A stretch of 64,000 nucleotides of DNA from Theobroma cacao (GCF_000208745.1 NC_030859.1:2655287-2719286), one strand, 5' to 3'; shown: positions 22,200-36,400, numbered from the stretch's first letter. Program-made: numbers and translations. Notes: generated from the letters alone by a model not told the origin.

Positions 22200-25100
22200 C
22201 TAAACCAGCCGGTGCTGACGCAAACCCTTCCCGAAATGAGGTTGCATTAAACGAACATACAAGCCATTTTTCGCTACCAAAGAATCATGTGTCCCTTCCT
22301 CAACTATTCGACCACCATTAAGTACTACAATGTTGTCAACATGCCTCATCATTGCAGCTCTATGGGCTATCAAAATGGTTGTTTTGTTCCCCATTATCAG
22401 TGTATCAAGTGCCTCCTGCACCACTCGACTTGACTCAGATTCAATGGACGAGCTAGCTTCATCCAATAACAAGATGGGAGCATTCTTCAGCACCACTCGA
22501 GCAATAGCAATTCTTTGTTTCTGTCCCGGGGTCAAATCCACACCCCTCATACCTACATGCGTGTCATAACCATGGGGCAAGCTGCTAATAAAATGGTGAG
22601 CATTAGCTATTCTTGCAGCCTCTTTGATCTCAGCTTCTCTAGCATTGTGCCTTGCATATATAATGTTTTCCCTGATAGTTGTTGAGAAAATAATGGGTTC
22701 CTGTTGAACAAGACCTAAGTGGTTCCTCAACCACCTCAAATTGTAAAGTTTCAAATCCCTCCCATCAAGTAGAACCTGACCTGCAACTGGATCATAGAAT
22801 CTCTCAATCAGAGATATTATGGTACTCTTCCCAGATCCTGAAACTCCAACAACAGCTACAGTTTGTCCCCCATTGACTTTAAGACTAAAATTGCTCAACA
22901 CCAACATTTCTGGGCGAGTAGGATAGCAGAAATCAACATTTTTCAACTCAATGCTTCCATAGACATTAGGTGGCTTCAATGCTGAGTTATCATCTGGCTC
23001 AATTTTAGGGACTCGGTCAATAATTTCAAACACTGAAGTGAGTGATTTCCGCCTTTTAAGTATGTATGGAGCCAATCCAAATGGCTCCACCAGTGCAAAA
23101 GTTGCAAAAGAGAAAACCATGTACTCCTTGACAGCTGTAGGCAGATCCATATAGCCCTTTTTGACAGAAAGTGCAGTGCACCAAAGTAGAAGAGCATTGC
23201 AGGCAAAAAGAAGAAACTGTGAAAAGCCAAATGCAAACCCTATTGCCATTCCATGAAAGAAACTCTGTTTCAATATTTTCTTCAGCTGCAGACAGTAGAG
23301 CTCCATGACCTTAGTACCAGCACAAAATGCTACTACAGTGTAAATGTTTCTCACCGCATCCTCAAGGACCAATGATGCCTTCCTATGCATCTCTTGGATT
23401 CCCCTAGAAAATCCAGCAAGCCATAGTTTCTGCAACATTTAAGTCGGCAACTATTTAGAAATTTAGACGAGGACAATCTTCCAACCAAATTCAATAAGCA
23501 AGCAAAAATATAGAAAAGAAAAAGAAGCATAGACGATACATGGAATTGAGAATAATTATCTAGAAAGCAGAACTTTCCAGAAACTCCATGCTTCCAATGT
23601 TGAAAAGAACACCAAATAGATAGACCAAATTTATCATCAAAAAACAAGTAGGGATATGCAAACCTGCGCAATAGCAGAGACAGTTAGAACTGGCAGAGTT
23701 GCGAATGCCACAAGTGCCAACCGCCAGTGTAGCAACATCCCAATTAGTATTGCAACAATAACAGCAGCACTATCCTGTATAAATATTGAAAGGCGGTTGC
23801 TAAAAGCAGCCCGTACAAATGTAGCATCATTTGCCAATCGCATGGACAAGGTGTCAGCAGTATTCTCTTCTTCATCAAACCATCCAACTTCATTGCGCAG
23901 CATTGCTGTAACAAGATAGTCAAAACAGAGTTCAGCATATGCATGCAATTCATCATTCAAGTAAATTTGCAATATTAATTTGAAGATTCAGATACCTGAA
24001 AACATCATTCTGCGAACCCGTTCAGTCATCTTTTCCCCCATGATGCCAAAGTAGAAGTGTTGCAAAAAGTTGGCAACAACAGTCACTATACCCATACAGG
24101 CAATTATCAAACACCACTTGTCTACTTCATCTCGTAAGTGATTGCGTTCCTCATGCCTATAATAAGCCGTTACAATTAAAGCAATAACATAAGCAAGAAG
24201 TGGATTGAAAGAGCCAAAGATTGCAGCACCAATGCTTCCCAACACAGCATAGAGCCACTCTGCAAAACTAAGCTGTGCCAACCTCCAAAAAGATGGAGCT
24301 TCCCTATGATGCGCATCCTTTGCTTCCTTAACTTTCACTGGGATGTCATCAGAGTGACTGTGAGGCCGACTAAAAGTCTGAGAATGGGAACGTTCATTTT
24401 TAGGATCAGAAGTCAGAAGGGGTGATACGGGGGATTCTGGGTCTGAACCGTTTGATTTCTGCCGTTGGGTAGATAGAACATCAAGTTTGGGCAACTCTGG
24501 TAGTCTCATTTCAAAACTATCCTGCCTCCTAATTGATGGTTCCTTATCACCAGCATCCGCAGCCAAACCATTTTCCAGCATTTTCTCTGGTGGCGGACTA
24601 TGAGCTTTAGGTGATTCTTGTGAGTTAAAAGCACCATCTTGGGGCCGAAATACACCAGGAACTCTTTGGAGAGATGGTGATTTGATCAACTTTGGAGATG
24701 AAGATTCTTGGAAGCTGTGAACTGATGAAGAATCCTTTTCAATTTGGAAAGTCGAAGTCTCCTTGTAGTTCCTAACTGGCATCCTGAAAGAAAATAAACA
24801 ACCATAAACCAGAATTCAGAATTTAAAAATAAAGGAGCTTTTTTTTTTTTTCCAATCTAAACGAAGAAATACCACTGGCAAGAAACAGACTTTCAAATAT
24901 AGTATTCCAGCCTTAGTAAAAGCATCTATAGCTCTAATTACCTCCTAGGAAGTTTTGCGGCCTCTTCACATTTAAGCAGCTCTGCATACAAGCCATCAAG
25001 GGCTAGCAACTCATCATGTGTACCCATTTCAACCAGCTGACCCTCCTCCATCACAGCTATATAATCAGCATTTCTTATGAGACTAAGCCGTCGAGCTATT

Positions 25101-28100
25101 ATTATAGTTGAGCGTCCCAACATGAGGAGATCTAGAGCTTCCTGAACAGATCTTTCAGCTTCAAAATCAAGTCCACCGGTAACCTCATCAAGCAGAAGGA
25201 TTGTTGGGTTCAAAAGTACTGCTCTAGCAATAGAAAGTTTGATTTTCTGTTCTTCTGTCAATGCTAAGCCAGCCCTCCCCACCTGAAATTCACAGTAATT
25301 GATTTCAACAAAAAATGGCCACAAGAGAGAAATAATCAAGATGATAAAGGCAAAACTAATATCTCATGTTTCCATATTTCACCTGTGTCTCATATCCTCT
25401 CTCAAGTGAGCTAATAAATGTATGTGCATGTGCTATTTTTGCTGCTTCTTCAATTTGATCAAATGTAGCATGTCGCCCATAAGCAATATTATCTTTTATG
25501 CTCAAACTTAGTAAGGCAGGTTCCTGAGTAACAAGTCCTATTTGGCTTCTCAGCCACTCCAGCTTTAGGTTTTTAATATTCTCTGCGTCAAGAAGAACTT
25601 CCCCTGCATCACAAAAAATAAAATCATTTAAATAATGAAAGGTTGACAGATCACCAATGATTTCAGAACTGTAAATAGCATATCAGTGAACTCTGATACA
25701 TAAAATTGTATGACCATAGTACCTAATGTAGGATCATAAAACCGCTCCATGAGTGGGATAATACTGCTTTTCCCAGAGCCATTTCTGCCAACAAGTGCCA
25801 CAGCCTTTTTAGCAGGTACAGTGAGGTAAAATCCACTCAATATAGGGATTTCAGGTCGAGACAGATAACTAAAATATACATTCCGAAATTCGATATTTCC
25901 TTGAACGGATGGTAAATTGTTTCCCTCCTGATTAGAACCAGAGGATGACCGGCTAATCATCTCAAAAAGTCTATAAGCAGCAATTCGTCCTTGGTCAAAG
26001 GAATAAAAATTGGTTGCTGCTTGGTTCAGCCCACTGCAAAACAAAGAAAAGATCAATAAGACAGTAGAGATTAAAAAGAGCAGAAAGAAAGGGACAAAGT
26101 GATGCTTACAGGCCACTTAAAATGACAGCAAATAGAGCTGTTATGATTTCACCACCATCAGCTTTGTCATTTGTGACCAGGAACCTTCCAACCCAAAGCT
26201 GTAAGGCACAAGAACATATTGCAAGCCCATAAGTAAATCCCAGCCCAAGCCCTTGCACAAGGCTAATCAATATACCATATCTCAAAGTTGCTTGTAATGA
26301 GGTTGCATAAGAATATTTGGCCAAAGTTTCATTTGTAAATGCATATAAGGTCCTAATGTAAGAGACTGCCTGCAAAAAAAGAGAACTATATGTATATTAG
26401 CATCACTTCCACGCTGTGCTTCACCACACAGAAGGCTGATTCAATGCAGAAAGCTAAGTTCAACTAAGAACTCATGTCATCAATTCAACAAATTCGACAC
26501 TATAGAACCAGGAGAGGCATATTATGTACTATGCATGGATGATTAAGAAAATATCTAGCGTGTGTTTGCCCTAGCTTTCAAAGCAGCTTCTTTACTCCAG
26601 AAAGCAGAAGCTGGGTTCTAACAGTTGTGTGTGTGTGTGTGTGTGAATGAGCTTTTGAGGGCTAAAAGCTGAAGCTCCAAAGTTGGAGCTTCTGACAAGA
26701 ACCTCTAGCAAAAAGCTTATTAACGAGTTTAATAGAAATTTTAAATAAACAAAAGATATTCTTGTTATTTAAAATCATTTCAATTTGACAACACTTTTTT
26801 GAAAGCTCCACTTCGACAGCACTTTTTCCCACAACTCTAGCCTGGCCAAACAGGCCCCTAATAAAAAGCATCTAAAGCTCCCTACATATTTTCATTAAGT
26901 AAGCATTGGCAGGTAACTTTACCATCACTTTTGTTTCTAAGAACTCGTGTCATCAATTCAACAAATTCAACACTACTAAACCAGGAGGGCATATTATGTA
27001 CCATACATGGATGAGTAAGAAAATATCTAGAGTATGTTTGCCCTAGCTTTCAGAGCAGCTTCTTTAATCCAGAAAGCAGAGGCTGGGTTCTAACAGTTGT
27101 GTGTGTGTGTGTGTGTGCGTGAATGTTAATAACTGCACTCTTAAACCAACATATAACATTGGACAAGTCATTCTAAAAGAACATTAAGCAAGTAGCCAAT
27201 TTACATCCCTTTCATCAACCAATACCACAGATATAAAATCACTTGTGATCAATATTAACAAATATAAGTGTGGTTGAAAGGGTGAGGAGAGGAGAAAAGA
27301 TTGGAAAAAGGAGAAGAGAAAAACCTGTTCAGCAATACTAGCTGCCTCGGCATAAGCATCTTGAATGTTCTCAGCAAGCCTATGAAGAAATATATTGGAT
27401 ATGCCTCCAGCAGCAACAATGAATGGACCAGTGGCTAGAGTTATGAGGGCAATTTCCCAACAGTTGACAAAACCAATAATTAGACCACTGAAAAACGTAG
27501 CCATGTTATGAATGTAATTCCCAACCTATCATCAAACAAAAATTAGGATTAGAGCAGACATCTGTAAGAAAACCCCACCAAAAAATAAGTTATTTATTAG
27601 AAAATCAGAGAAACCCACATGTGAAGCAACATGTGACTCAACGTACTTTTTCACTAAGAGCAGACTGGATGAGCAATACATCACTCAATACTTGGCTCAC
27701 AATGTCTCCATTATTCCCATAAGTATCAAAAAAGCTCATATCTTGGTTCAATAATACTTGAACATATCTTGACCTGATGACAGCAGTCTGCCTCTCTCCC
27801 GTCAGAATCCAGCATGAGACCTCTATTACACAGAACAAGTCAGTGACAAATGCAAGAAAAGATGCATCAATCAGAAGAAAACAGAAATGAAACAACAACT
27901 GATTTTGACATAAATCAACTTACCAATCCAGCCAGCAGCAAAAACACCCACAGCAATATAAACAATGGTTGAAGCAAGCTGTAAAATAAGAATGAAACAG
28001 TTGGTTATACATGCAAATACGAAAAAACAGAGTTTCTCAAGGAAACTACAAATGATATTTGCTTACAGCAACCAAAAAGGAGACAAATGATGTTAGATAC

Positions 28101-30125
28101 AAACTCAAGCCTCAAAAGTGCTTTTGCTTAGCCCGAAATAATTTGCACATTATATTACAAATTAACACCTTTAAAAATAAAGGCAATCCAGTGTTAAAAC
28201 ACAGCAGATAAAGAGTATCTATATCTTCATAGTAATGATTAAATACAAAATAGTATTTACTAACAAGCAGAGAATACTTACATCTTACTTTACACGCATG
28301 CATGAGGAGATGTGAATGAGAGAGAGAAAGAGAGAGAGTGGGTAATTAACTTGACGTGCTCTGAGTATCTAACTTGTACTACAACCAAAATGTGGCTATT
28401 TGATTCAAAATTAACTAAGTCATCTCATTAAAAATTCCTTTTTTTTTCTGAAAAGTGAATTTTATTGATCGCAGCTAGATGCCATAGCAAGTCTAGCACC
28501 TAGATTGATGGAAGACTCCTCTTGGCATAAGAAGATAGCTTTAAGATGAGTTAACCCCTGTACAATTTACAAAAGAAGCTGCTCAAGAAAAACTTTTTGC
28601 AGCAAAGACAAAAAAAAAAGCCCCTGTCCACATAAAGACAAATGGCCAGGTAAGGATCCTAACTAGTAACAAAACATCCTGAATTTTTGACAACTAGAAC
28701 TCTTAAGTAGGTTTACTACCCACCTTATTCCCCTCCTTCCTTTTACTTTCCAACAATGTGCAAGTCTGTTAAATAGCCTAAGACAATTGCATCCTTCACT
28801 TAGGAATAATATGCACATCTTTAATTTTAATGATGTCTTGCATCTAGAATGTGAAAGAAAGACCCTATCCCCAACCTAGAGGGAAGCAAATGTAGTTAAA
28901 AGACATTAGTTAAGTACCACCCACCCAAGATATCAAAACAGAAACATCCTACTATGACATTTTAGATTCCATATAGGAAATATCCATTAATCTCAAATAA
29001 CAAAGATTTCCAAAATATCATGCTTTTTTACACAACCAAAATTTCCTAAGACTTTGCTTCAAAGCAATATCTCAGCCACAAACTCCTAATGCTTGATATG
29101 AAAATACCGACCTCAGCCACATGTCAAATTAGGGTTCATTAACATCGTTAACTCAATCCTCTACCAATACCATTTCATAACTAAATAAACCAAGCTGAAA
29201 AGCTAAACCTAATAAAGCAGCTCACTTCATTGTATTGCCACCTAAAATAAAAACAAGTAAATTCTCTCAGAGCAGAGGTTAATGCTATTACTTAACTCTC
29301 ACCTTTTAATCCTAAAATCATAAAAAATTACACCCAAAAAATCTTCTTATTGCCAGTTACAAACCCCAGAAACCTAAAAACCACAACTTTATGTACTTTC
29401 CCATTTCCAATAATCAAACTATTATCCAAACATACAAAAAAAAAAAGAAAAGAAGAAGAAGAAGAAATCAATGGAATTAGTTCAATTCAGAATTAAACTC
29501 TCTAAACTTAAGCATTAACTAACTGCCAAAATTTTGAAATTAAGCTTCAAAAGAACTCCTTAAAAACTATAAAATCCAAATATTAGTGTTCTAAAAAATT
29601 ACAATAACCGTAACGTTAGCAATTCACTTCATTGATCTAAATTACCAACTAAGAAACTAAACTAAACCTTTAAAATCCCAAAATTTAAGGTTTTTACTTC
29701 CTTAACAGAAAAACACTAACCTCTTTAAACCTCTCAAACGGCACCTCCATTCCACCTTGGCCTTGTTCTGGCGGCCCAATTCCAAGAACATGAACAATCT
29801 TCGCAAAATAATGCAAGTAAACAACGAGAGCGGTCCCATGAGCAGCAGCAGCAAGCGATCCGACGATCATGAGAGCCCAATCAAGCCGGTCGGCACAGGC
29901 GAAGAGTCTGGAGAACGGGACGGCAGCAGGAGGCGGCTCAATCTCTTCCGCCTCCTCCATCTCTTCCTCCGCCTCCACCTGCGCCGCCGCAGCAGCAGCA
30001 GCTGCTTCCGCAGTCGTATCCAAGTACGGCGACGGAGATTCCGGTGGCTCCGAAACCTCCGAGACCGGCGTCAACGGCTGTATGTGTGGTGGTGACCACC
30101 CAAATAAGCCTCTCGATATCATCAT
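22200..30125 (-). CDS. ABCB6/ABCB20: ABCB transporter of the ABCB6/ABCB20 clade (full-size P-glycoprotein type)
   Basis: Eleven minus-strand exons: 30125-29721, 27978-27924, 27822-27647, 27525-27325, 26369-26110, 26033-25723, 25603-25383, 25282-24942, 24783-23996, 23905-23664 and 23429-22200. They join with consistent phases to about 1,409 residues, close to Arabidopsis ABCB6/ABCB20. The N-terminus MMISRGLFGWSPPH is a clade signature and is followed by an alanine run (about 41-48). Layout is TMD1-NBD1-linker-TMD2-NBD2. Walker A motifs are GRNGSGKSS (about 447) and GVSGSGKST (about 1195); Walker B aspartates lie near 575 and 1323. Both ABC signatures are atypical: TEEQK in NBD1 and TPGQK in NBD2, as I recall for the clade. 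Arabidopsis ABCB6 and ABCB20 are plasma-membrane auxin exporters; that role is inferred here. The gene is intact. Confidence 0.95.
26463..26647. repeat. Direct repeat in ABCB intron 4, copy 1
   Basis: About 185 bp beginning AACTAAGAACTCATGTCATC and ending in a GT microsatellite. It matches 26936-27125 closely. The copies lie about 470 bp apart in the same intron and differ by scattered substitutions. Confidence 0.85.
26556..26865. mobile_element. Candidate hAT-like MITE (uncertain)
   Basis: The ends look like imperfect inverted repeats: TAGCGTGTGTTTGCCCTAGC on the left, and on the complement of the right TAGGGGCCTGTTTGGCCAGG. The interior has the AGCAGCTTCT...AGAAGCTGG and palindromic GAAGCTCCAA/TTGGAGCTTC pattern common in plant non-autonomous hAT elements. 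No clean 8-bp target duplication is seen, so the call is tentative. Confidence 0.35.
26625..26645. repeat. (GT)n microsatellite
   Basis: About ten GT dinucleotides in ABCB intron 4. A matching run lies at about 27099-27118 in the second copy of the duplicated block. Confidence 0.9.
26936..27125. repeat. Direct repeat in ABCB intron 4, copy 2
   Basis: Second copy of the 26463-26647 block, beginning CTAAGAACTCGTGTCATC and ending in its own GT microsatellite. It carries the left flank and left half of the candidate MITE only, so the duplication happened after, or together with, the insertion. Confidence 0.85.
28314..28340. repeat. GA-rich microsatellite in ABCB intron 1
   Basis: Interrupted (GA)n run. 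The surrounding 1.7-kb intron 1 (27979-29720) also holds a GAAGAA run near 29448-29466 and no recognisable gene. Confidence 0.75.
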
Positions 30126-33100
30126 CCTGAAAGTAAACCCAAATCCAAACCCAAACGCAAACCCTAACTCTCTCTCTCTCTCTCTCTAAATTTAGCAGAA
30201 ATTTTAAGCGGATCTGCTAAATTCAGACAGGAAAAAAAACCCCAAAAAAAATCAGATTTCCCCTTTCCCTTGTTGGTTAAAGGTTTGGGATTTTTATTAA
30301 ATTTGGGTTTTTTTTTTTTTTTCTGTTTAAGTGAAAATGGAAGTTAAGGAGAGACCAGGTCAAAGAAGGCGGAGGAGACAGAAGAAAAAGGTTGGAACAT
30401 TGAAGTCACCCATAGTTACATGAAGCAACTATAACAAAAAAATCAAAAAAGAAAAAAGAAAAACTTTTAGATGATTCTATATTTTGTTTTTGTTAACGGT
30501 CAAGTGCCGGCAACAAGAGAATATTCATTTTGCTTAAGAGCTCATCCAATTTTTTTCTTTTCATATTTTTTTTTCTTCTCCCATTCTGAGTTCAATTACA
30601 CTTACACCCTTCAAAATCTTATTTCCAGTTAATCTAATTTTACGGTAGATTTGTCGAGTTATACGTTTATTTGTTTGTTGGATCATTTATATTATTTCGT
30701 TGAATTCTTGATACTTGATTGTGATGGTAATCTATTGTTTATTTGTAAATGTAACATCACCAAAAAATTATTAATTATATTCTATTAAGTTACACAATTA
30801 ACCTTTATATCCTATCAAAGTTTTTTCATAATTTATATTAATATAATATTTAAATATATTAACTTTATTTAAAAATAATATAATGATTCTGTTGATGTAA
30901 GGTTGATCAAATATAGATATAGAAATGAAAATTATAAAAATAAAATTTATAAACTTACTTATAAATTTAAAAATTTCATGTTAATGTATAAATTAATTTT
31001 TATATTTTTTTAAAATTTGAATTTAATATCTACATGTTTCATGAAAAAAACGGTTGTAAATTTATAGCATTTAATTTTTATAAGTTTCAAAATTTTAAGC
31101 AATTAAAGCATCTCCTTTTAAAGTCACATGGAAGTTACTAATACTTAATAGAAGTGAGAAAATATCCTTTCCGTTGATTTTCTTTTAAATTCAAAATATT
31201 AAAAGCAAAAGAAATTAGAAATGTTAGTATAATTATTGTTGTTATTATTATTATTTTAATTTGGGGGGTTATTTTTGGAAATAGGGTAGGCAAGATCTGT
31301 GTTGGTATGTGCGTGGACAGCTGGATCTTCGCTTGACATTGGTTATTTTTATTGGTGACACGTGTGGATCTGTGTAGTGTCAGGGTGAGTTTAGCATCTC
31401 TCATTGGAGAAAGAAATTATTAAAAAGCATTATGTATTTTTAAGACCATGGGAAAGACTGCAAGAGGAGCAGACATCATTGTGAGGGTTTGTGTGCTTTT
31501 CCCCCCGCTGCCAGTCCATTTCCTCTGTTCCCCCTTATTTTTGGTTTTTTCTTTTTTTAAAAAAAATTTTCATTTTTATTTCTCACTTTATCACTGAAAT
31601 TAATTTTTAATAAATTAATTATACCAAGCTGAAATTTTTATACCCCAACATGTGGTTCATTAGTTAATATATCATCCTTTTGTCTAAAAAGCAAATTTTG
31701 AATCCTACCATTTGGCAATAGAGGTATTAATAGTAGAGGAAAAAATGAAAAGATAAGGTCTTTGGGAAGTTTGGTGGCTTTTGGCATTAATAGTAGACTT
31801 GAATCCTACCATTTGGCAATAGGAGATTCAACAAAGGAGCATCTGTTGTTTCTTCAACACTTTGTTCCATTTCAGATGAAACCACTTAGAACCACAACAT
31901 GTTGTCCCTGTCTTTTACACTTCAACTTAAACTTGTTCATACCTTTGTTGTACAGATCATGCACTTCATCATTGTACAATTTATTTTTTTTTCCTGAACA
32001 ATCGCTTTTATTTTTACCGATTGGTCCGTAAAATGGTTAATTTTTCTAAAATCTATTCATTTCTTGCATCTTTAATCAGTTTTCTGCAACTTGTCAATAT
32101 TTGCAAAAACCTTATGCAAGCTTAATATCTTATTTTAAAACCTATGAAACTGCATTCACAAGTTTAAGATGACTTCTATCTCTAGAATTTGATCGATGTA
32201 GACAATGATTGAGTTTATAGATCATGCATGATCAAGAAATAATAAAGGGTTTTGATTTCTAGATATTTTTATTAAAAAATGTAAATCTTAATATATAGGG
32301 GATGGAATAAGCAAAAACGACCTCGACACCTGCCTCAACACCTACTTAACATGGTCTCGTTGGTAGATTCCTAGGTGTTTACTTTGGAATTAATTGTGTC
32401 TGGGGCTGTTAAAGTGCAGTGGCATGGTTCTTTTCAATACGAAGGTAGATATATTTAGAGGGAGGAGTCAAAAGAGGGGTTTGATTTCTTCAACCACAGA
32501 CAGGCAGAGCTGATATTAAACGTTGAGAAAGAGACAGGTCGAGGGATATATAGATCAATGAAGAAAGCCTTGCATTGAATATGTATCATTACAAAGATTG
32601 TTTAGCTAAATTGGGTCAACTAATTCGTAGAAATTTCCAAAGTTGGACAAACTCCAATGAATTCATCTAGACGACAAGAAAAAGAAAAGGTAGATTGGGA
32701 TTCTAAAACTTGTTTTGATAGCATAAATGATTATTTATAGTGTAAGATATTGAGTATTTGACAGCATTAGCGAACAGATTGCAGCACATGGCCTGCATAT
32801 ATATAGAAAGAGAGAGCTGATTTGGGGTATATGAGAGGCTGCAGAATCAGCACAAGCTAGAGTTTCTGGTATGGAATTGATCACAACATTAATGGCCACA
32901 ACCTCCTTTTGGGGTTTCTACTTCTATCATATTGATGGTCACAATGCTATGAAGAGTTCATTTGCATTAGATATCTCTTTATTTTTAAGTTATATTGTGA
33001 GTAATTAATTAAGTAGAAATTCAAGTCAGGATAAATTGAGGATTAGAGTCAAAACCCAAAATGAAAAGCAAAGAAAAAAGATAGTAAACCCAATTTTTTT

Positions 33101-33423
33101 TTTCTTCCTTTCTTTTCTTTCCCAATAAAGAAAAACATGAAAGAAAAGTGGGTCCAAAGCCAACAAACATACCTACCACAGAAAAGCTTTTATACGTGTG
33201 ACATTGTCTGAAAGGTAGGCAGGCCACTTGCAACACTGTCACAAATGGATAACAAAGCGAAACAAAACCAAAGATAAACTGATAATTTCATAGATAAGCT
33301 CTCAGCACCAAACAATAATTCTACTCTTTCTTTTTTAGCTTCTTCTTTTGCCTTTTTTTCCAGCTTTTTTTTTTTGCTCTTTCCCTTTCACTAGTTCATG
33401 AACTGAACATAAAAGAGAAAACG
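30126..33423. other. Divergent intergenic region (ABCB / PPL1)
   Basis: 3.3 kb between divergent genes. Beyond the two promoters it is AT-rich. A CACGTG motif lies at 31359-31364. A 22-bp phrase GAATCCTACCATTTGGCAATAG occurs at 31700 and again at 31801, a partial 101-bp tandem duplication. No gene is supported; the open frames at 31138-31404, 31762-32031 and 33021-33242 show no family features. Confidence 0.45.
30169..30187. repeat. (CT)n run in the ABCB 5' leader
   Basis: About nine CT units lie just upstream of the ABCB start (GA repeat on the coding strand). Such runs are frequent in plant 5' leaders and core promoters. Confidence 0.8.
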
Positions 33424-36400
33424 ATGGCAGCTTTGCAGAATTCAGTGCCTTCTCTCCATCATACATTGTTCATTAATTTCTTTCCTCAGGTTTCTTTTCA
33501 TTAACATGTTAATATATCTGTTGTCTGCATCGGGTCCTTTTTTTTTCTTTGTTTTTGGTAGGATATGAAGGGGGATGGTGGCTTTTTCCTTTTTGTTGTA
33601 GAAAGGATTGCGGAAGCATCATCATGGTGCATTTCTTTGCTGTAAAAGAGGTGTTTCTGTTCATGTAAGGGCTGAGCAGTCATCATCAGCTGCAGATTCT
33701 TCCAGCTCTTCTCACTTTCAAGGTGATAAATTGTGGTTTAATGATTCATTGTTAATGCAACAAAACTGAAACTGTTTAGGGGTCTTTCTGGATTTTTTTT
33801 AAGCATTTTTTTATTGAATGAATTTTTTGGTCAGATTAAACTAAATGTGATAAACCACTGAAATGTAGCTTGATAGGTGCAAAGAATTCAACGGTTGGAA
33901 AAGAATTGACCTTTTTCTAGGAAAATTTTTGTAATAAAAAATGGAAGAATTTACTAATGTGTTAGCTGGCAAGTGCTATTGTTAGAATGGTCAATGAGCT
34001 AAGGATTCATGGCATTCTGTTCAATTCTGAAAGTTTTTTCATTCAAAAGTTGCGAAAGATTTTGTTCTTGTGAAATTTGTTTGTGATGAAGGTCAGAGTG
34101 ATGACTGTGTGGGTTCTGTAATGTTATTTGCCTTGACGTTCATCTGTTGAACTAAGCAAACAACTTTATGTGAGCAGGCTATTATCAGTTTTCTTTTTCT
34201 TTTACAGTTTTTTTTTTTAATTCTTTTGCAGATAGTTGTGGGAGACGCCAAATGATTGCTGCTGGCATCACTGGTCCTTTGGTTTCAATTGTTGACCAAA
34301 CTCCTATTGCATGTAAGCATATTCAGTTTTCATATGTATAGAACATTCCAGGAGATAGCTCCTTGTCCATATCTTGTTGTTTCCTTCTTCTCAGGAAGCA
34401 TTGAGATCAATTCCACCTGCTATTATGCAATGTATTGCTCCTTGAATAATATTTTCTGATATCCTAAGAGGACACCTTTGATATGGTTCAGTTGCTGCAG
34501 AAACGAAAAAGGGTTTTCTCTCAATGACAGACAAGAAAGACGGATACTCATTTCTCTATCCATTTGGGTGGCAGGTAGCGTTTTCTGCTCTCTAATGTTT
34601 TATTCTCTACTCCTTGTCTAATCTGGTGCATGTAATTTTCTCATATTCATGTCGGAAACCACAATTGATAATGATTAGTCCCCATTGCACGTTGGCAGGA
34701 AGTAGTCATTGAAGGTCAAGACAAGGTATTCAAAGATGTTATTGAGCCATTAGAAAGCGTCAGTGTGAATTTGATAGCAACCAGCAAACAGGACATTCGA
34801 GACTTTGGGTCCCCACAAGAGGTTCGCCATGAATTCTACATTACCATCAGATTTATAATATAAGAAAATAGGAGATTTTCCAGTTTTACTTTTTACAGAT
34901 AAGCAAGGCTTAATACTCATTATAAATTAACACAGGTAGCTGAAACTCTAATCAAGAAAGTTTTGGCTCCTGCAACACAGAAAACAAAGCTAATTGGGGC
35001 TGCAGAGGTTTGCTTCCATCATTTTCTTGTTTGCTTTAAAGCTGGATCTGTTATCCCTGCAAATATTTGGCTAATTATGCTTTTTATAACTATTTCCTTT
35101 CCTGTGCAACCTGGTGTGGTTTCTTTGCCTTTTACTTTTTACCTTTGGCTTGCATTTCCTCTATTATTGTCATCTATTGGGCCATAGCTAGTTCAACTTG
35201 GAAGGACTAATTTAAAATTTAAAAGTTAATTAACACAATCTGTTTCCCCCAGATTTTTACTGGGAGAACATACAATTCTGTTGGTTAAGTGGAGTCAAGG
35301 ACTGATTATAGAGATGTATACGGTTAAAAGACTAATATTTCCTGGGGGAGGGTTATGAAATTTTTTTTTTCTCGATGTTAATTAATACAAGTGGTGATTT
35401 TCTATCATGGAGGTCTGACTAGGTGAGGCTGTCTTCACTGTTCACTAGTGTGCCAAGCTGAGTCAACATTTGTTTGGCTTTCATGTGAAGCTGTCACTCA
35501 GAAGTGCACAAAATCAATATGACAATCTCATGCATCTACTCTTTCCCCGAGTATTCCTCATGTGATATTATTATGGACAGAAAATACTGTAAAGTCCTTT
35601 TGTCCCAAATAGGTTCAGGATCCCAAAGTCCCTTTGAGTTTCCTCTACATCTCAGCATTGTCTAGGCTTCACAAGAGTACTTGGAACAAAAGTAAACACC
35701 CCCTAATGCACAAAAAGTTCAATTAGAACCGATTGCCATTTATGTAATAAATTTCTTGGTCGGTGTTTTCATTTTTAAAAGCAGCAAATAGAATATAGGT
35801 TTGAAGTAGAAACGATCCTTTGAGTTCATTCCATGATAGAATGCTGTACATTTATTCTCAGAATAGGGTAATTCCATGAATCTCAATCCTAGGTTTATGC
35901 TGATAAATGAACTTCCATATCTTCACTGCCCTTCCAAAAGAGTAGTACCGATCGAAGTGCTGCATGACTTATGAGCCTTTGACTGTTAACTGTTATACCT
36001 ACTCCTCTTGTTATATATATATATATATATTTATATATAGCAGTTTCCTGTTTAAACAGTTCTAGAATTTGTAAGAAAACATTATAGATTGATATGTTGT
36101 CTTTTGTATATATGACACAGCATGATGTAGACGGAAAAGCTTATTATACATTTGAGTTTGTTGCCCAGGCTCCAAACTTCACTCGACATGCTCTTAGTGC
36201 AGTTTGTATTGGAAATGGTATGAAACTAACTCCTAATATATAAGTACGTTATGCGCATGGTAATACGTTTTTTTTTATTGCAGCAGTATACAGTCTTATC
36301 ATTTAAGTAGTTTCCATTGGTAACAAAATAGTAATTTATAATACTACATGAATACCTTATGCATATGGGAGATACTCTTTTCTCAGTACACCATATGCTA

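Noticed and set aside
29757..30189. Long plus-strand open frames rich in Ser, Arg and Ala at the ABCB 5' end
   Set aside because: They are antisense shadows of ABCB exon 1, whose minus-strand frame matches the clade N-terminus.
34070..34170. TGATGA box in PPL1 intron 2 as a possible C/D snoRNA
   Set aside because: No convincing D box (CTGA) at the right distance and no terminal stem.
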